From positions 55,760,617 through 55,824,616 of the forward strand of contig CM065684.1 of NCBI GenBank assembly GCA_017654935.2: a stretch of 64,000 nucleotides of DNA, read 5' to 3'. A model generated the notes under the pieces. That model was not told where the DNA came from. It saw only the letters and a list, made by a program, of their open reading frames with translations, and did no database searches. The DNA is from Phymorhynchus buccinoides. Its lineage: Eukaryota; Mollusca; Gastropoda; Neogastropoda; Raphitomidae. The translations under genes and the position numbers were made by a program. Below are positions 21,618 to 36,600 of the stretch, piece after piece (position 1 is the first letter of the stretch; the number at the start of each line of letters is the position of its first letter).

Positions 21618-24600
21618 ATTTTTCTTCAAATGAAGACTCGTTTGCTTTCAGTTTCAGTGCCTTCTGCTCTTCTGATAATACTGAGGCCCTTCAGGTTAGC
21701 AGCCTCATTGACTTGAGTAAGACTAGAGATTAAGCTGTCTTGGTCTGTGAAAAACTGAAATGTAAGAGTATAATTTTAGTGCTTCAGGGACGCACAAATG
21801 TGCGCTATGGGAAACACTGCTACCACCAGAAACCGTCCAGTCCCCCCTCGAAGGTACTGAAGCTCCCAACATAAAAACTCACTACCCCCTTTTTTTCTGT
21901 GTGGCCGGGCGTTCTCGTACTAGCCAGGGGTGCTCGGTTGTGCATGCCCTCTTATCTACATGGATAAGGATGTCCTGAATTGCAGGATTTTTAAATTGCC
22001 TAGAGCCTGCGTCGCTGGATTATGAGAATTTGAGAAACAACGATTTTCTTACACACAAACTTGTACAATGAAAAGGGCCTGATATAAGCATTTACCATAT
22101 TCAAAGGAATGTAGCACTTGTACTAGTCTAGAGGGGTGAAAAAAGAGCAGTAAATCATGTGACAGTGCATGGGGAAAACAGACATAATGGAATTTGGGCA
22201 TAAATTGATTTTAATTTTTTCATGGTGGAGCAAAGATTCCTTGTTAATACACAGAAAACCGAATTGAGTTATCTTGTCTAGTTTTTATTGTATAATTATT
22301 TGAAGTTTGGCATTCGAAATAGATCATTCATTTGCAGAAATCGGGCATAGAACTAGATCACAATTTTGCCTCTTTGATTGACTTGATTTAGAAAACAATC
22401 AAATAAACAAAGAAATCATTCAAAATTGTCTTTCAAGTTGTGGATACTGGTAGAATACATAAAAATATACGTACCGGTTAAATATATCCTAATTAGAAAA
22501 TTAATATTTTGAGGTTCTTGACTATTTTTCATTAATTGTTTGGCTTTTGCTCAAACACATTCTGAGTGACTTATGTAGGTTTTTCCCATGCACCATCACA
22601 TGTGTGTGCTGCTCCTGCACTGGGCCGCGGCCGCCCCTTGCAGGATTTTTTTTATTTCCCAGGAGCACCCATGTATCTGTCTAGCTTTTTTTTTTTTTCC
22701 CACTGCGTTATGCTTTGAACCCCAGTACATAACAGTAAATGCCAGTTACGGCAGGTGGACATTATTAGTAGAATAATAATAAAGATTCTTAACCCTTTCA
22801 CCGCCAAAGTCGCATTTTAGCACCACAGTGATTTAACACCTATGTCACTAAAAGGCATCAGATTGGGGTCTATTATCCAAAGACCCTATTGTCTTAGTTT
22901 TGGGAAGTAAGGATAGACCTTATTTTATATCTGTCACAGAAGAATCCCCAATACTGCAGATGGACTTTGTTCTCTACCCAGGTAAATTTAATGGACATTT
23001 TGGGCTGAAATATGGCTGGCGGTGAAAGGGTTAAATCAGCCACGAGGCAAAACAGTGCAGCTGAAAATGCTGCTGTGCGGCTAGAGATCTAGCATCTTAA
23101 CGCTAGATATGCTGCCCCACAGCTGGAGATCTAGCATCTTAACGCTAGATATGCTGCCGCACAGCTGGAGATCTAGCATCTTAACGCTAGATATGCTGCC
23201 GCACAGCTGAAGATCTAGCATCTCAATGCTAGATATGCTGCCGCACAGCTGGAGATCTAGCATCTTAACGCTAGATATGCTGCCGCACAGCTGGAGATCT
23301 AGCATCTCAATGCTAGATATGCTGCCGCACAGCTGGAGATCTAGCATCTCAATGCTAGATATGCTGCCGCACAGCTGGAGATCTAGCATCTTAACGCTAG
23401 ATATGCTGCCACACAGCTGGAGATCTAGCATCTCAATGCTAGATGTGCTGCCAACACAGCTGGAGATCTAGCATCTTAACGCTAGATATGCTGCCGCACA
23501 GCTGGAGATCTAGCATCTCAATGCTAGATATGCTGCCGCACAGCTGGAGATCTAGCATCTTAACGCTAGATATGCTGCCCCACAGCTGGAGATCTAGCAT
23601 CTTAACGCTAGATATGCTGCCGCACAGCTGGAGATCTAGCATCTTAACGCTAGATATGCTGCCGCACAGCTGGAGCTCTAGCATCTCAATGCTAGATATG
23701 CTGCCCCACAGCTGGAGATCTAGCATCTTAACGCTAGATATGCTGCCCCACAGCTGGAGATCTAGCATCTTAACGCTAGATATGCTGCCGCGCAGCTGGA
23801 GATCTAGCATCTTAACGCTAGATATGCTGCCACACAGCTGGAGATCTAGCATCTTAACGCTAGATATGCTGCCACGCAGCTGGAGATCTAGCATCTTAAC
23901 GCTATATATGCTGCCCCACAGCTGGAGATCTAGCATCTTAACGCTATATATGCTGCCCCACAGCTGGAGATCTAGCATCTTAACGCTAGATATGCTGCCG
24001 CACAGCTGGAGCTCTAGCATCTCAATGCTAGATATGCTGCCCCACAGCTGGAGATCTAGCATCTTAACGCTAGATATGCTGCCCCACAGCTGGAGATCTA
24101 ACATCTTAACGCTAGATATGCTGCTGCGCAGCTGGAGATCTAGCATCTTAACGCTAGATATGCTGCCACGCAGCTGGAGATCTAGCATCTTAACGCTAGA
24201 TATGCTGCCCCACAGCTGGAGATCTAGCATCTTAATGCTAGATATGCTGCCGCGCAGCTGGAGATCTAGCATCTTAACGCTAGATATGCTGCCACGCAAT
24301 GCTGCCACGCAGCTGGAAATCTAGCATCTTAACACTCTAGTTTTGATTTTTTGATTATTTTTTTGGGGGGAGGGGGCATTCAGTTTTGAACCTTGCTAGA
24401 TTAAGATGCAGATCAACAACCCCCCTCAACATCTTGGTTCATTGCATTCTTTTTTCAGCCTTTTTCTGATGCTTTTCAGCCTAAATCACAATTTCTCAAT
24501 CTCATGCCTGCTATGGCTATGCAGGCAAAGTTTTTTTAATTTTTTAAAAAATATCACTGACCTCAGTATTTTACTGTTTAGTAATCAATCCTCTGCTCTT

Positions 24601-27600
24601 CCTGTATGCCCCCAGACACCTCTGAATGTGTTCAGGGGAGAATCCTTCCCAAGCAGCAAACAATTTGAATGAGGAAAGGGCGTCATTTCATGGGAGAGAT
24701 ATTTCACGCGACACCCGGCTAAGATGCAGATTTCAACACCCCTCTCAATGTCTTGTTTCACTGCAATTTTTTTTGTCTTGCTTTTTTATTGTGCTATTAC
24801 AGTATTACTATTAGCGAATGCATATTTTAAATGTTTTCAAATTAAATGGATGAAAATTAAGTCATTTGTATCGCAATTATTTTGAATTATTGGAAAAAAC
24901 TCACAAACAAAACATATATTCCAAAAAAAAGATAAATGAATGAAGATTACAGGTTTTTACTTCAGGTTTAGACACAAGGAAGTGGTAGATCAGACTTTTT
25001 TTTATATTATCTATAGACTTTATTATATAGAAAAACTCTGCAGCAATTAGTTACCCCACTTCAATCCACTACAAACACATAGTAAGAGGCAAAAATGTAG
25101 TCTAGGGGAGCAAAGCGAGTTTTGAAGCGACCAAAGTGTGGTGTGCACATAGATTTACTTCCCTTGAAACAGATTCATCAAATTGACAGCTTTATATTAA
25201 TTCTGGCCATATATGGGTGGAACGACTTGAATGAGTTAACATTAAATACAGAAAACGACAGAGGTTTAAGTGTTCAATCTGCAATAAGAAAAACAAAATT
25301 GAAAAAAAGAAAGAATCGAGAAAAGGAGGAGGGGATGTTAATCTACTTCTTTGCCTATAAATATAACCGTTGTCACAATCAACACTTTGATTTAATTCTC
25401 ACTTTTGCGGTCAAGGTCCCAGGCTGGAATTTACAAAAAATTAACAAACAATAAAATCCTATCCTACCAAAGCTACTTTTAGACCTAATTAGGCGCATAA
25501 CGGCAGCATGACGCATCTACGCTCATATGGCAGGAAACTGTCTGAGCGAACGAAGAAGAAGAAGAGATCCCCAACACATATAAAATGTCTGTATAAAAGT
25601 TACTACAGTGGAACCTCCCTTATAAGACCTTAACAAATCATCCCAAATGAGGTCTTATAAGGGAGGGGTCTTGGTGTGTTGTGTTATGATTATATGCAAT
25701 GCATTCTCTAATGTATTCATTTTCATAGAGATGTATGGTGAGGATGCGTGGGCCAGTTTGTTAGAAATGTTTGTACGAATGGTGAGTGAAAAGCGCATTG
25801 AGTTGCTTTGCAAGATTATGCGCTATATAAGCATTATTAATTATTTACTATTATTATTATAAGTTAGGTAATTTTAATACTTACAAAGAAGGGCAATGTC
25901 TCAGAAAAGTAGGTCTTATATGGGAGGGAGTCTTATAATGGGAGGTCTTACAAGGGACAGGGACCCCCATTTGGGGGTCTATGAAGCTCTAAAATTCTAA
26001 AGGACCCTCTAAAAGAATGAGCAGGGGGTCCCAGGGATGCATTAGGAAAATTATTTTTGCCATTCACAATGCCACTGGGACCCTCTATCCCGCCTCTAGG
26101 ACCCTTTAAACTGTAAGTGAAGGAGTCCCTGGGACCCCTTGTTTTGCGGGATGACTGGGAGCCCTGAAGGGAGGTTCCACTGTATTATAAGTTAGTTAAA
26201 TGGTAACTGCAGTAATCTTATTGTTTGATGGTGCATTTGATGAATTGAATTGATCTGCTTGTTTCAGTGTCTCAGAAGAAACGTTGATCAGTATTTACAC
26301 ACTGGAGCTGCAGGTAAGACTTTTCTTTTTCACAGAGTTGATTGAATGTTTTACAAAATTGCATCAAGGTTAAAGGGACACCCGGATAGATACGTTTTTT
26401 GAAAGACATCAAGATCACTAGGAAAAAACGCTTTACAGAGATCGCAACACTCACTTTGCTCCGGTTTTCTCGAAATCAAACTGTCATATCGGCGGCATTG
26501 GATATTTCTCCTTGGTGGATGTGCTGGAAATGGGAATTTTTCAATGAAAGACAAGCCGTGTGCCTTCTTTTTTCAAATGGACACCTGAGTCGCTTTAATT
26601 AGGCCAAATCGTTTACATGAAATTTCCATAATACAGCTTAATACAAGTCTACATTTTATACAGTTTCAGTTAGCCCAAAGGAGTTTCGCTCACAACAAAG
26701 GAAATAGCTCCCTCCTCACCCCTTCGAAAATGGTATGTCTGTGTCATTCAGGTGTCTTATCACGTCTTTTAAAGGATTATTAAAAAAGGGCATATATTAG
26801 AAATTTGCCAAAAGAGTAAGTAAGAAAAGGTTTATTCACCAAAAGAAGTGTTTTGACCAAGTTTCATTATTGTCTCGGGTGCACCTTTAAAAACGGCAAT
26901 ATCCACAATTGAATTTGTTGGAAAGAATGGCAACAAAACTGTTTTTGTTTTTTTTAGCTTTCCATCAATAATAATAATAATAAATGGATACTTATATAGC
27001 GCTTTTTATCGAGCACAAAGTGCTTTACAATCAGTATTGAAACAACACACACGCACAACAGACACACACGCACGTACGTGCATGCACGCAAGTGAACACG
27101 TTCTTGCACACAGACATACACACACAGACCCACACACATTTCATCAAACACACAGAAGACACATTCTCACTGAAACTCACACAAACTTACTCAAACATAC
27201 ACTAATTTGAACAAACACATGCACACGCACACAGAGACACACACAAACACACATACACAGAACACTCACGTGTACTCACACTCGCAGACACATACTCGCA
27301 TACACTCACTCCCCCCCCCCCCCCTCTCTAGCCGAAAACACAATCTCTCCTGCGCACACATACACTCATACACATGCAAGCACATATACCCACACAGAAC
27401 ACACTCGCACAACACACACCTGCTCGGAAGCGCGTCCGTGGGCGCACGCACACTCACTCGCGCACACGCTCCATGCTACTTAGTACTTCCACAGAATTAT
27501 GTGTTTACCATTCTAAAATTTGGAACAACTAATAATAACTTGCCAGTAAATAAATTGCGCTACGATAATATACCCAGAAGTGAAAGAATCTGTGAAAAGT

Positions 27601-30600
27601 GTAATGTACATGATGTGGCAGATGAGTTTCATTATTTTTTTTCCTTTCCTTTCTTTAATACTGAAATAAAAAAATATCTTTCGCAGTACTTTTTTTTGTG
27701 ACCAAATGCGTATGAATTTAATGCTTTGTTTTCCTCGAAAAATAAGAAACTTTTGATGAACTTAAACACTTTGTTACAGTTATAAACAGTTCTTTTCGAT
27801 GATTTGAATGGACAAAATGTCACATGTTTTGTTTTTTGTAATAATGGTATAGGTATATTTGTCTTAGATATCTACTTGTCGTTTTTCATGGTATATACAC
27901 CACTCTGTTTTGATGTTCGATTGTTTAACTATGTGTGTGCTTTGTTTTATATTGATGTGCCCTACAAGTGGGTATGGAATAAAACGTTTGCCTTGCCTTG
28001 CTTGGTATCCTGCTTGGACCTGAACCATGAAACGCTGGGGAGACTTCCATTTTTAGTTTCTTTGTTTTTCTGTTGATTTTAGTTTTGCTTTTATTTGTCA
28101 TTCTGTCGTAAAACACAATGCTGTGTAAGTGTCCAGTGGGACAGCTCAGCGTAGCCAAATACAGATTCAGAGAGAGAGAGAGAATTTGTCACAATTTCAC
28201 AGAAACAATACTGTGGATGTGAATAGAAATTGTGACTATGAATTCATGCTGAACTAGGCCCAGTGTGATTACTGTTACTAGTGTTAGCTTCAGGGTTTAG
28301 TCAAATCTGTAGACTTGTGAGTTGTGTTTAACATATCACCCCAATTTCCTATTAAATGTTCATTATGTTGATCTATGTTTAAAATGAATCTTAGGTACAT
28401 TTATTCATCCTATCAACACTTTGCCGTACCACAAAAATATGATTATAACAATACAGTATTGACAGGTGCGAAAATGAGATTGGCTTATTTAAAACTTGCC
28501 TATTTCGCGGAATAGGCAAAATTGCCGATTCCGTGTAATCGGCTGCCTATTCTGTGAAATATGCAAGAAAAATCACTCTTTCCACAGATTCAGCAAATCG
28601 TTGCTCAATACGTGAAATGGGCAACGATTTGCCGATTACATGAAATAGGCAAAATGACTGCTGAATAGGCAAAATTACTGCTGATTCCGCGGATTTGGCA
28701 CAACGTATACAATGTTTGACATGTTCATGATGTTCTTTGTTTTCAGAGCTTATTGAAACGATCGTTTGGTGTTCATAACAGAGAGGACAGAAGGACAAAA
28801 TATTATGAAACGTAAGTGGATTGAACAGACATTGAATTATTTCATGCATTTATTTGATGATCTTGCCACTTTGTCAAATTTGTTTTTCAATCTTGGTGTC
28901 CCTGCTCAACTTATGGTAAACATGAGTTGTTGTTTTTTCGTGCTTGTGATTGTTCCTGCTTTTCAAAGTATTATAATATACAGTGGAATCCGCTTTATCG
29001 GCCACTTTTGGGACAAGGCAAAATGTGGCCGATAAAGCGAATCGGCCGATAAAACGAGCATCGAGATACTGTATGGTGCAATTATGCAAGTCAAAAGCAA
29101 TGACGTCAAAATTAAATGTTGCAGTTCAAATTCAAATTCTTTCCGTTTTTGTGATGTGTGTTTTGAGTCTGGATACATACACTGTACATGTAATTAAAGA
29201 CAAATCGCTATGTTAAAAACAACAATTTTATTTTGATTACAGATGTACATGTAGATTCATTAAAATCTCTCGCTTAAACGAGCCATCCTGTCAGCTGTCA
29301 GTTCTTAGTGTGAAGTGACTTCCAGTGTGAGAGACAAATTGAAATGAATAAAATCTGTCAAAACACAAGAGTTCATACAGTACAGTGTATGTGTACTGTA
29401 TGTGAACACTTTATATTAATCCTACAACTTGACAAAAGCACGAGTAAAAGACAATGATTTTGTTTTCTTGAGTGATTTTAACGCCATGCAGGGTCTTTCA
29501 ATTGACAACAGCTCACCTTCCAACTTCACACTCAACCATGTAAACGTCAAAAGCGTGTTGTCAGTTTGTCTGTTGTTCTCCCTCTCAAAAAAAAGGGGGG
29601 GGGGGGGGGGGTAAAGAGGAAAAATTAGAGAGAAAAAGTGGCCAATAAAGCGAAATTGAAGATTTCAGCTTTGGCCGTAAAAACGAACAAAATAACACAT
29701 GCTTAAGAAGAAAAAATTCCGTATATTAGGAAATTGGCCGATTAAGCGGCTTTGGCCGATTATCCGAAGGCCGATAAAGCGGATTCCACTGTATATTGAA
29801 TATTATGCAATGATGACTTCAAAGTGTATATTTGTCTTTTATTATCCATATCATGTTTGCCCATGGATAAAACTTTAAAAAATGTTCTTGTGTGAGAAAG
29901 GTGACCTGGAACTTTGTGTATGTTCATTGGTGATGAATGTACTCTGGAATTCCTTTTCAGGTCAGGGTCAGCGTAATGAGGGCAACTAGGCCTCACGGCC
30001 TCTCAAGTGCCCTTTCAATTTAGTTTTTGTAGTATTGGGCACAGCTGTGATGGTTTTTGATGACTCAATCAGGTCAGGGTAATGAGGGCAACTAGGCCTC
30101 GCGGCCTCTCAAGTGCCCTTTCAATTTAGTTTTTGTAGTATTGGGCACAGCTGTGACGTTTTTTGATGACTCAATCAGTCATGTTGGTATCTCAATTCTG
30201 TCAATTTAGGGTCTTTGTCCAAGAGGTTTTTAAACTGGTTAAGGTTTGGTGCAAGCTTGATTTGTGCAGAGAGGTTATTCCAATACTTTTTAGTTGACAG
30301 ACATGTTTTGGCAATACAGTGTTATATTTGAGGAAAGATTCTTGTAACAAAACATTTAATGGAAATTCAAACTTGAATCTAAACAGTTAGGGAGATTGAG
30401 AATATGTTTACTAAGCTGTTTTCTTATATTCACTCAAAATAGGTTTCCCATGTTTGTTTTGCTTTATTTAGAATGTGAAGAAACGAAGATGACTGCTGGG
30501 TTCAGTTACGTCATTACAGAAATTACGTCTTTACGTCATGTATGTCACTATGTTATATCTATTTTTAGCACTGGACAACGGGTTGAACCCGAAATGTCGT

Positions 30601-33600
30601 GATTTGTTTTGCGCTGTGTTTTTTTGTTATTAACTCTTTCATCGCCACTGTCGCCTCTTGGCACCACAATGATTTAACACCCATGTCACTAAAGGGCATC
30701 ACATGAGGGTCTGGTATCCAGTGACCTTATGTTCTTCATTTTGAGAGGTAAGGGCAGACCCTATTTTATGCATGTCAAAGAGGAATCCCCAATATTGCAG
30801 ACGAAATCTTTTCTAAGTAAGGCTAATGGTAAATTTTGGCTGAGGAATGGCTAGCGTTGAAAGGGTTAAACCTTTTATTTTGGGTATTAATTTTGACTTT
30901 TAATTTGTTATGAGCTTTATTCAGACTTCATTAGTTTCATATGACATAACTTGTTCATACTTTTTGACTCATCCAATTCCCAAAATATTTCTTTTTTTGC
31001 AGGTTTTTTGAAAGAGTGCAAAAGGGAGAACAGAATGTTGTTCTCAATATGGCAGCAGAGGTAGGTTTGTGTGTATGTGTGTTACCGATTCATGTGCATG
31101 TATCCAAGTGTGTGTCGTTGTGTGACTGTGAGACAGTGAGTGCACAATAGTATATGGAGAAACAGGAAGGTACCCTCTGCAGACCTGTTTACCCTTCCGG
31201 TTTTGCCGGAATTATTCCGGGAATTTGCAAAAATTCTGAATAAAATAACAAATTCCGGGTGAACGCTGAAAATCCTGGGATTTAGAAAAAACGTCTATTA
31301 TTTGTTTCCGTTCGTATGAAAAGACGCAAGGGTTGACCGAAACCTTGGAGACGCGAGCTTTCATCATACCGGTACTCTTAAGCGGCCAATCGTTGAATAC
31401 TTGTGTACCTAACACACTACGTCATCAGAAAAGGGGTTGTGCTTGACGTCACATGCATTAAATGCTGCATTTTCATTGGTTAAAAGGGTGAAATAATTGT
31501 TTTATTTCAGGGTCTGAGCTTCATGCAAATGGCGGCCAGGCTTTTACTGTCGATTCGAAGAGCTTTCCAGGCAGTTTTTTTTTATGGTAGAGATTGTAAT
31601 TAGGGCTTGAAATGAGTCAATTTAGATTATATTATCACTGGAAAATACAATGATGTGAGAATTTTGAACTTTTCAACGGAAAATGAAGTGAAAATTGATC
31701 GCGATGGCGCCGAGTTGCAACTTGGCGGCCGCCGATCCGCAGCTGAGTGATTTTCTCTGTCCGATCGTGGACATGTCTAGGTATTTTGCTTTTTCCAGCT
31801 TGTTTTATACTAAAATTGACTAAGAAGTAATGACTGAAGGTACTAATAAAGCTTTTCTGGCAACATTGAGCCAAAAAATCACAATATTGAAAATCTACGC
31901 CGATGTTCGCGGAACCGATCTTGCTACCGATCAAAGACTTGACTTCGATTACCTTTATTTTAAACAAATTACCCCTATAATTCGAAAGGTGTCGGTGTCT
32001 AAATGACTTTGGATGATTATTCTTTTATTATTTGCACACCATTCATCCATCAATCCAAGTTAAAGGCACAAAAATAGCCAAGAGAGTGGTTGTATTTTTT
32101 AATTTTCAACACACCTGTGAGTGTGTGCACACAGTGCGCTCGCAAGATACCTTAAATCAGTGTTTTATCGCGAGTCGTGTACCGACGTGAATTCTGTGTG
32201 GGTTTTCTCAAATTCCGGGTTTTTTCTGTGGCAAATTCCAGTTTGTTCATTATATGGGTAAACAGGTCTGCCTCTGTATGCTGGAACCTATGTTAAGTGT
32301 ATAAAATACTGGCTGAAGTTGTTAAAACTACCTATATCCAGACTTAGTAAACAGGCCTATCAAATGTTATTAAATGAACATGAAAAAGGAAAGGAAAATA
32401 TGTGAAAAGAATTTTAACTACACCTGGGTTTGGAATTGTATGGCTATGTCAGGGGGTGGGAAGTGAGGATGGATTTATTATTGAATCTAAAGACAGAATT
32501 ATTGCTTCCTGTCAGCAAAATTAGCATTCCAAATTTGAAAATTCAGGTTAGTATGATTGGTATTATAGCTTTAAGGATGTATTTGAAGCTGAGAAATATC
32601 TAACAGTTGTAAACAATAGATGGCATAGAATATGTCTGGCCAGGTTTAGGTCTAGAACTATGTCTATAGGCTTGAAAGCACATAAACAATGGTTTCATGA
32701 TGATGAATTCAGGCATCAGAATTGTCAGGATGTGCTAATTTCAGAGGATTAAGAATTTCTGACAGAGGATTGGCTTCTCTTATGAGAGGTTTTGCCTTTC
32801 TCTTCAGTGCTATCTTTTCTGTTAAGTACTAAAATCATCCATTTTAAAGTGGTCTATCACTGCATTAACCCTTTCACCGCCAAAGTCGCATTTTAGCACC
32901 ACAGTGAATTAACACCTATGTCACTAAAAGGCATCAAATTAGGGGTCTATTATCCAAAGACCCTATTGTCTTAGTTTTGGGAAGTAAGGATAGACCTTAT
33001 TTTATATATGTCACAGAAGAATCCCCAATACTACAGATGGATTTTGTTCTCTATCCAAATGAATGTAATGGAAGTTTTGGGCTGAAATATGGCTGGCGGT
33101 GAAAGGGTTAAGCCTTTTTGGTGGTGTTTGGAACTGATTTCAGTGTTGTTCCTCTTCAGTCTATGGCCTTGATGGCCCTTTTACCGCAGTTTTCAGAGGT
33201 TTGGACTTCAGACTGTTCTGATGCCTGATGATATATTTATTTATCTATGATTTATCCTTGTCCAATGTGGGGTGTTTTTTATATAGAAGATGATATACAC
33301 TTTTTATTTTGTTGTAAAAAATATGTGATTAGAAAGAAGTGTAACAATTTTGAAAAAAGTGTTGCAGTATATATGGATTTAGTTGGAGTGTTGAACATGA
33401 ACTATGATGATGAATCCAAAACAAATATGTTAACCTAATGCACCATGCACAGATATGTTAATAATGCGTAGCTATTTGTTTCTCTGTTACAGTTTGATCT
33501 GTCCCCCTGCATGTTGATGCGCTTCATACTGGATCTCTACATGGAACAAAAGAACAAGGCGCGTGAGTGAAGACAGTTGTCAGCATTGTTTGTGTGCACT

Positions 33601-36600
33601 ATCTTAAATGGATTTATTGTATTTCTTCTTCTTCTTCTGCGTTCCCAGGCCATATGGTCGTAATGGGTAAGGTAGATATGTGTCTGGTTTTCAGTTTTCA
33701 CTGGTCTCCCCGCTGCATACAGCCGACACATTCCAATTTCGGAGGAGCTCAAGGGAGAAATATGTTGTTGTTTTCGTTCCCCAGCTTAAACGCTCTGGGG
33801 GCACACCCAGTGCCATGTGAACATTTCTCATGGCCTTGGGTGGGAAGATTACGTGTATGGCTGCTTTTAAAGGGCCCCGCCACAATGGTGGCCATACTCC
33901 GACTTCAGGGGACTTCACTCCATTCGTGGAGCCACCCACACATTCACTCCACCCGTGGAGTGACAACAACCAACAATTATTTACGGTGTGTAGGGAGAAC
34001 TGACACTGGTAAAGACAGCTTCCATTGGGCACAGCCGCATCATTTTAATATTGGCCATGGGTCAATTTAACTTGCATCACATGTACTGTAGACACAGTGA
34101 ATAGCCAAGGACCCTTGGCTGAAAGGGAGAAATATTATTTTGAAGATTTTTTTTAGAAAGGCAGGAGAATGGGTCTTCTTCTTCTTCGATCGCTCAGACA
34201 GTTTCCTGTCAATTATGAGCGCAGATGCGTCATGCTGCCATTATGCGCCTAACTAAGAAATAGTTAGGCCCAGCAAGTCCGACTTCAGCTGGAAGAAATT
34301 GTTTTGAAAGTGTTTCGTGAAAAAAGGCAGAAGAATGGACCGGTAAGGCAGAAAGATAGTAGATAGTAGACGACAGTAAGCAAAGGGAAAAGGCAGAGTC
34401 TAAAAGAGTGACAGATTAAAGGAAGTTACAAGCACAGAACTTCCAGAAGGTGGGGGAACTATTTATGCAAAAGACCCCCCGGTATCCCAATTAAGGCAGG
34501 AGAATGGGTCAATAAGTCAGAAAGATAGTAGATGATAGAAAGCTAAGTGAAAAGGCAGAGTCAAAGAAAGTGACAGATTAGAGGAAGTTACAAGCACAGA
34601 ACTTCCAGAAGATGGGGGAACTATTTTTTACGAAAGACCCCCTGGTATCCCCATGGGGAGCTATTGTATTTATAATACAGTATCTACAGTAAAAAAAAAA
34701 AAATCTATTTCAGCATTTTTATTTAAGCCTTCAGTCTGAAAAAGAAACATGATTTATCTCCCCCCACCCCCACCCCCTAAAAAGCGTGTGCTTGTTCGTA
34801 GTTTTTAAAAAAAAAAGGATAAACTTAGGATAAAGCAAATAATTAATAAAACAAAAGCAATGAAAGTGTAACATTTTCATGCCTTGCATCCAACTTTTGT
34901 ACGTTGAAAAAGAAAATTCAGCATTTTTAGCCTTCATTCAAAGAACAAATGATTTCATTCCCTAAGTAAAAATTCCACCCTACGTGTGTGTCTGTATGTG
35001 TGGTGTCTGTGTGTGTGCATGCATACATGTGTGTGTATGTATGTGTGTATTTTCTGGAGAGTAAGTGTGTGTGTGTGCAGCTGTCTGTGTGTCCATGCAA
35101 CCTAATGTCTATGATTTACTGAATATGAGATAAAGGTCGAGTCTGTGTCTATATATGTGTGCATGCGCACATGTGTGTGTATGTGGGGGTGTCTGTGTGT
35201 GCTGCTATGTGCATGCGTTGTTGCTGACTGTCATTCTTGAATACTACTCTTGTTGTCTGCTTATTGTTGAACACTTGGTTGTAAAGCGCTTTGCGCTCAT
35301 TTGAGGTAAAGTGCTTTGTGTAATGTTATTATTATTTATGTTTGAACTCCTAGTTCAGTAAGAACAGAATTACATTAGAGTGGGAACGAGGGTTGTATAT
35401 GTCCCGTGTCTGTATGTATATGTGACAACATTTTCTTCCACTTGAGCCTTTAACTAATGAACCAACCTTAATGAAATTTGGCAGAATGGTTCCTTAGAGT
35501 TTTTAGATACTGCCCGTGATGTCTTTTTAAACCATATTAATGTAATCCTTGTAAATCATATTTAAATAATTAATACAAAGACACAGTGACTGATTATTTT
35601 GAAGATAATGGATGGATTTTAACCAAAGTTTGGTGGGGGGAAATCTCATCTAGGACAGTTTATTGTAAAATATTAAACTACTGGGTATTCCCATACCAAT
35701 GCACTTATGCGGGAAATGGGTTAACACAAAAAATCCACAATAATCCAAGAGTTGAATATTATCTCCCCTGATTTTCATTATTAGCTGGGAGTACAGAGTT
35801 TATGCAACGGTGAAAGTAGTCCAGGCATGCTCCTGAAACCAGGATTGAAAAAGCTGATAGAAAGTCTTCAGGATACGACATCTTGTCATCCGGATCCATG
35901 GTCTTATAAAATCAAACGTATTTTGCCAAAATAGATGGCAGATTTAAGCAAGATGATAGAGATGCAATTCTAACACTTTTAGTCATTTCATACATGTATA
36001 TCTGTATTGTTAAAAATTTGGGACTTTACTGGTGTTGCACTGCCTCCGGGTATTGCCTCCAGGATCGTTCGCACCATCTTTTCATCATGCAATTCTAACA
36101 CTGTCCCCACCCATCCTGTACACAGGCACACACACACATTGAAATTTATTTTTTAATGTCAACATTTTAGATTCAGAAAACGTGCCATTTCAGGATTGAT
36201 CAAATGTTTTTCCTTTCACCCATGTATAATGGCTTTGTCATCTTGTCATACATTATTGAAGGTGGTGTTGTTGTTTTTGCAGTGTCACAGAATATGCGAG
36301 CTAGGGCGATAACCAACCTTTTCAAGCACCCAGAGAACATCGCTCAGCCAGACCTGGCGCTAGCTGCTAAGCAAGTAAGTCTTTCGTACAAATTAGTTCC
36401 CCAACCTTCTAGAAGATAAGTGCTTGTAACTTCCTCTAATCTCACTCTATTTGACTACCATACTTTACGGACTATAAGGCACACCTGATTATAAGGCGCA
36501 CCCCCCAAATTTTACCCAAAATTTGGATTTTGTTATAGTTTCTTACTATACTATCAGTCACATTATAAGGCGCAGGGGTCTGGGGGGAAAAAAGTATCGC

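Noticed and set aside
23439..24324. Two overlapping open frames of nearly 290 codons on opposite strands
   Set aside because: They are produced by a 42-bp (14-codon) tandem repeat without stops; composition is purely repetitive and no splice or promoter context exists.
23062..24330. CRISPR-like array with palindromic repeats
   Set aside because: The palindrome recurs every 42 bases, but the intervening bases are conserved too, so there are no spacers.
25122..25454. 110-codon open frame as a CDIN1 exon or separate gene
   Set aside because: No similarity to CDIN1, no convincing splice sites, low-complexity lysine-rich stretch.
27207..27701. 164-codon frame starting in CA-rich sequence
   Set aside because: The first half is microsatellite; only the C-terminal part is LINE sequence, which is annotated as such.
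33567..34070. 167-codon open frame in CDIN1 intron 5 and its mirror near 54787-55289
   Set aside because: No recognised domain, the two arms differ by frame-changing bases, and it lies in a region where no exon is needed.
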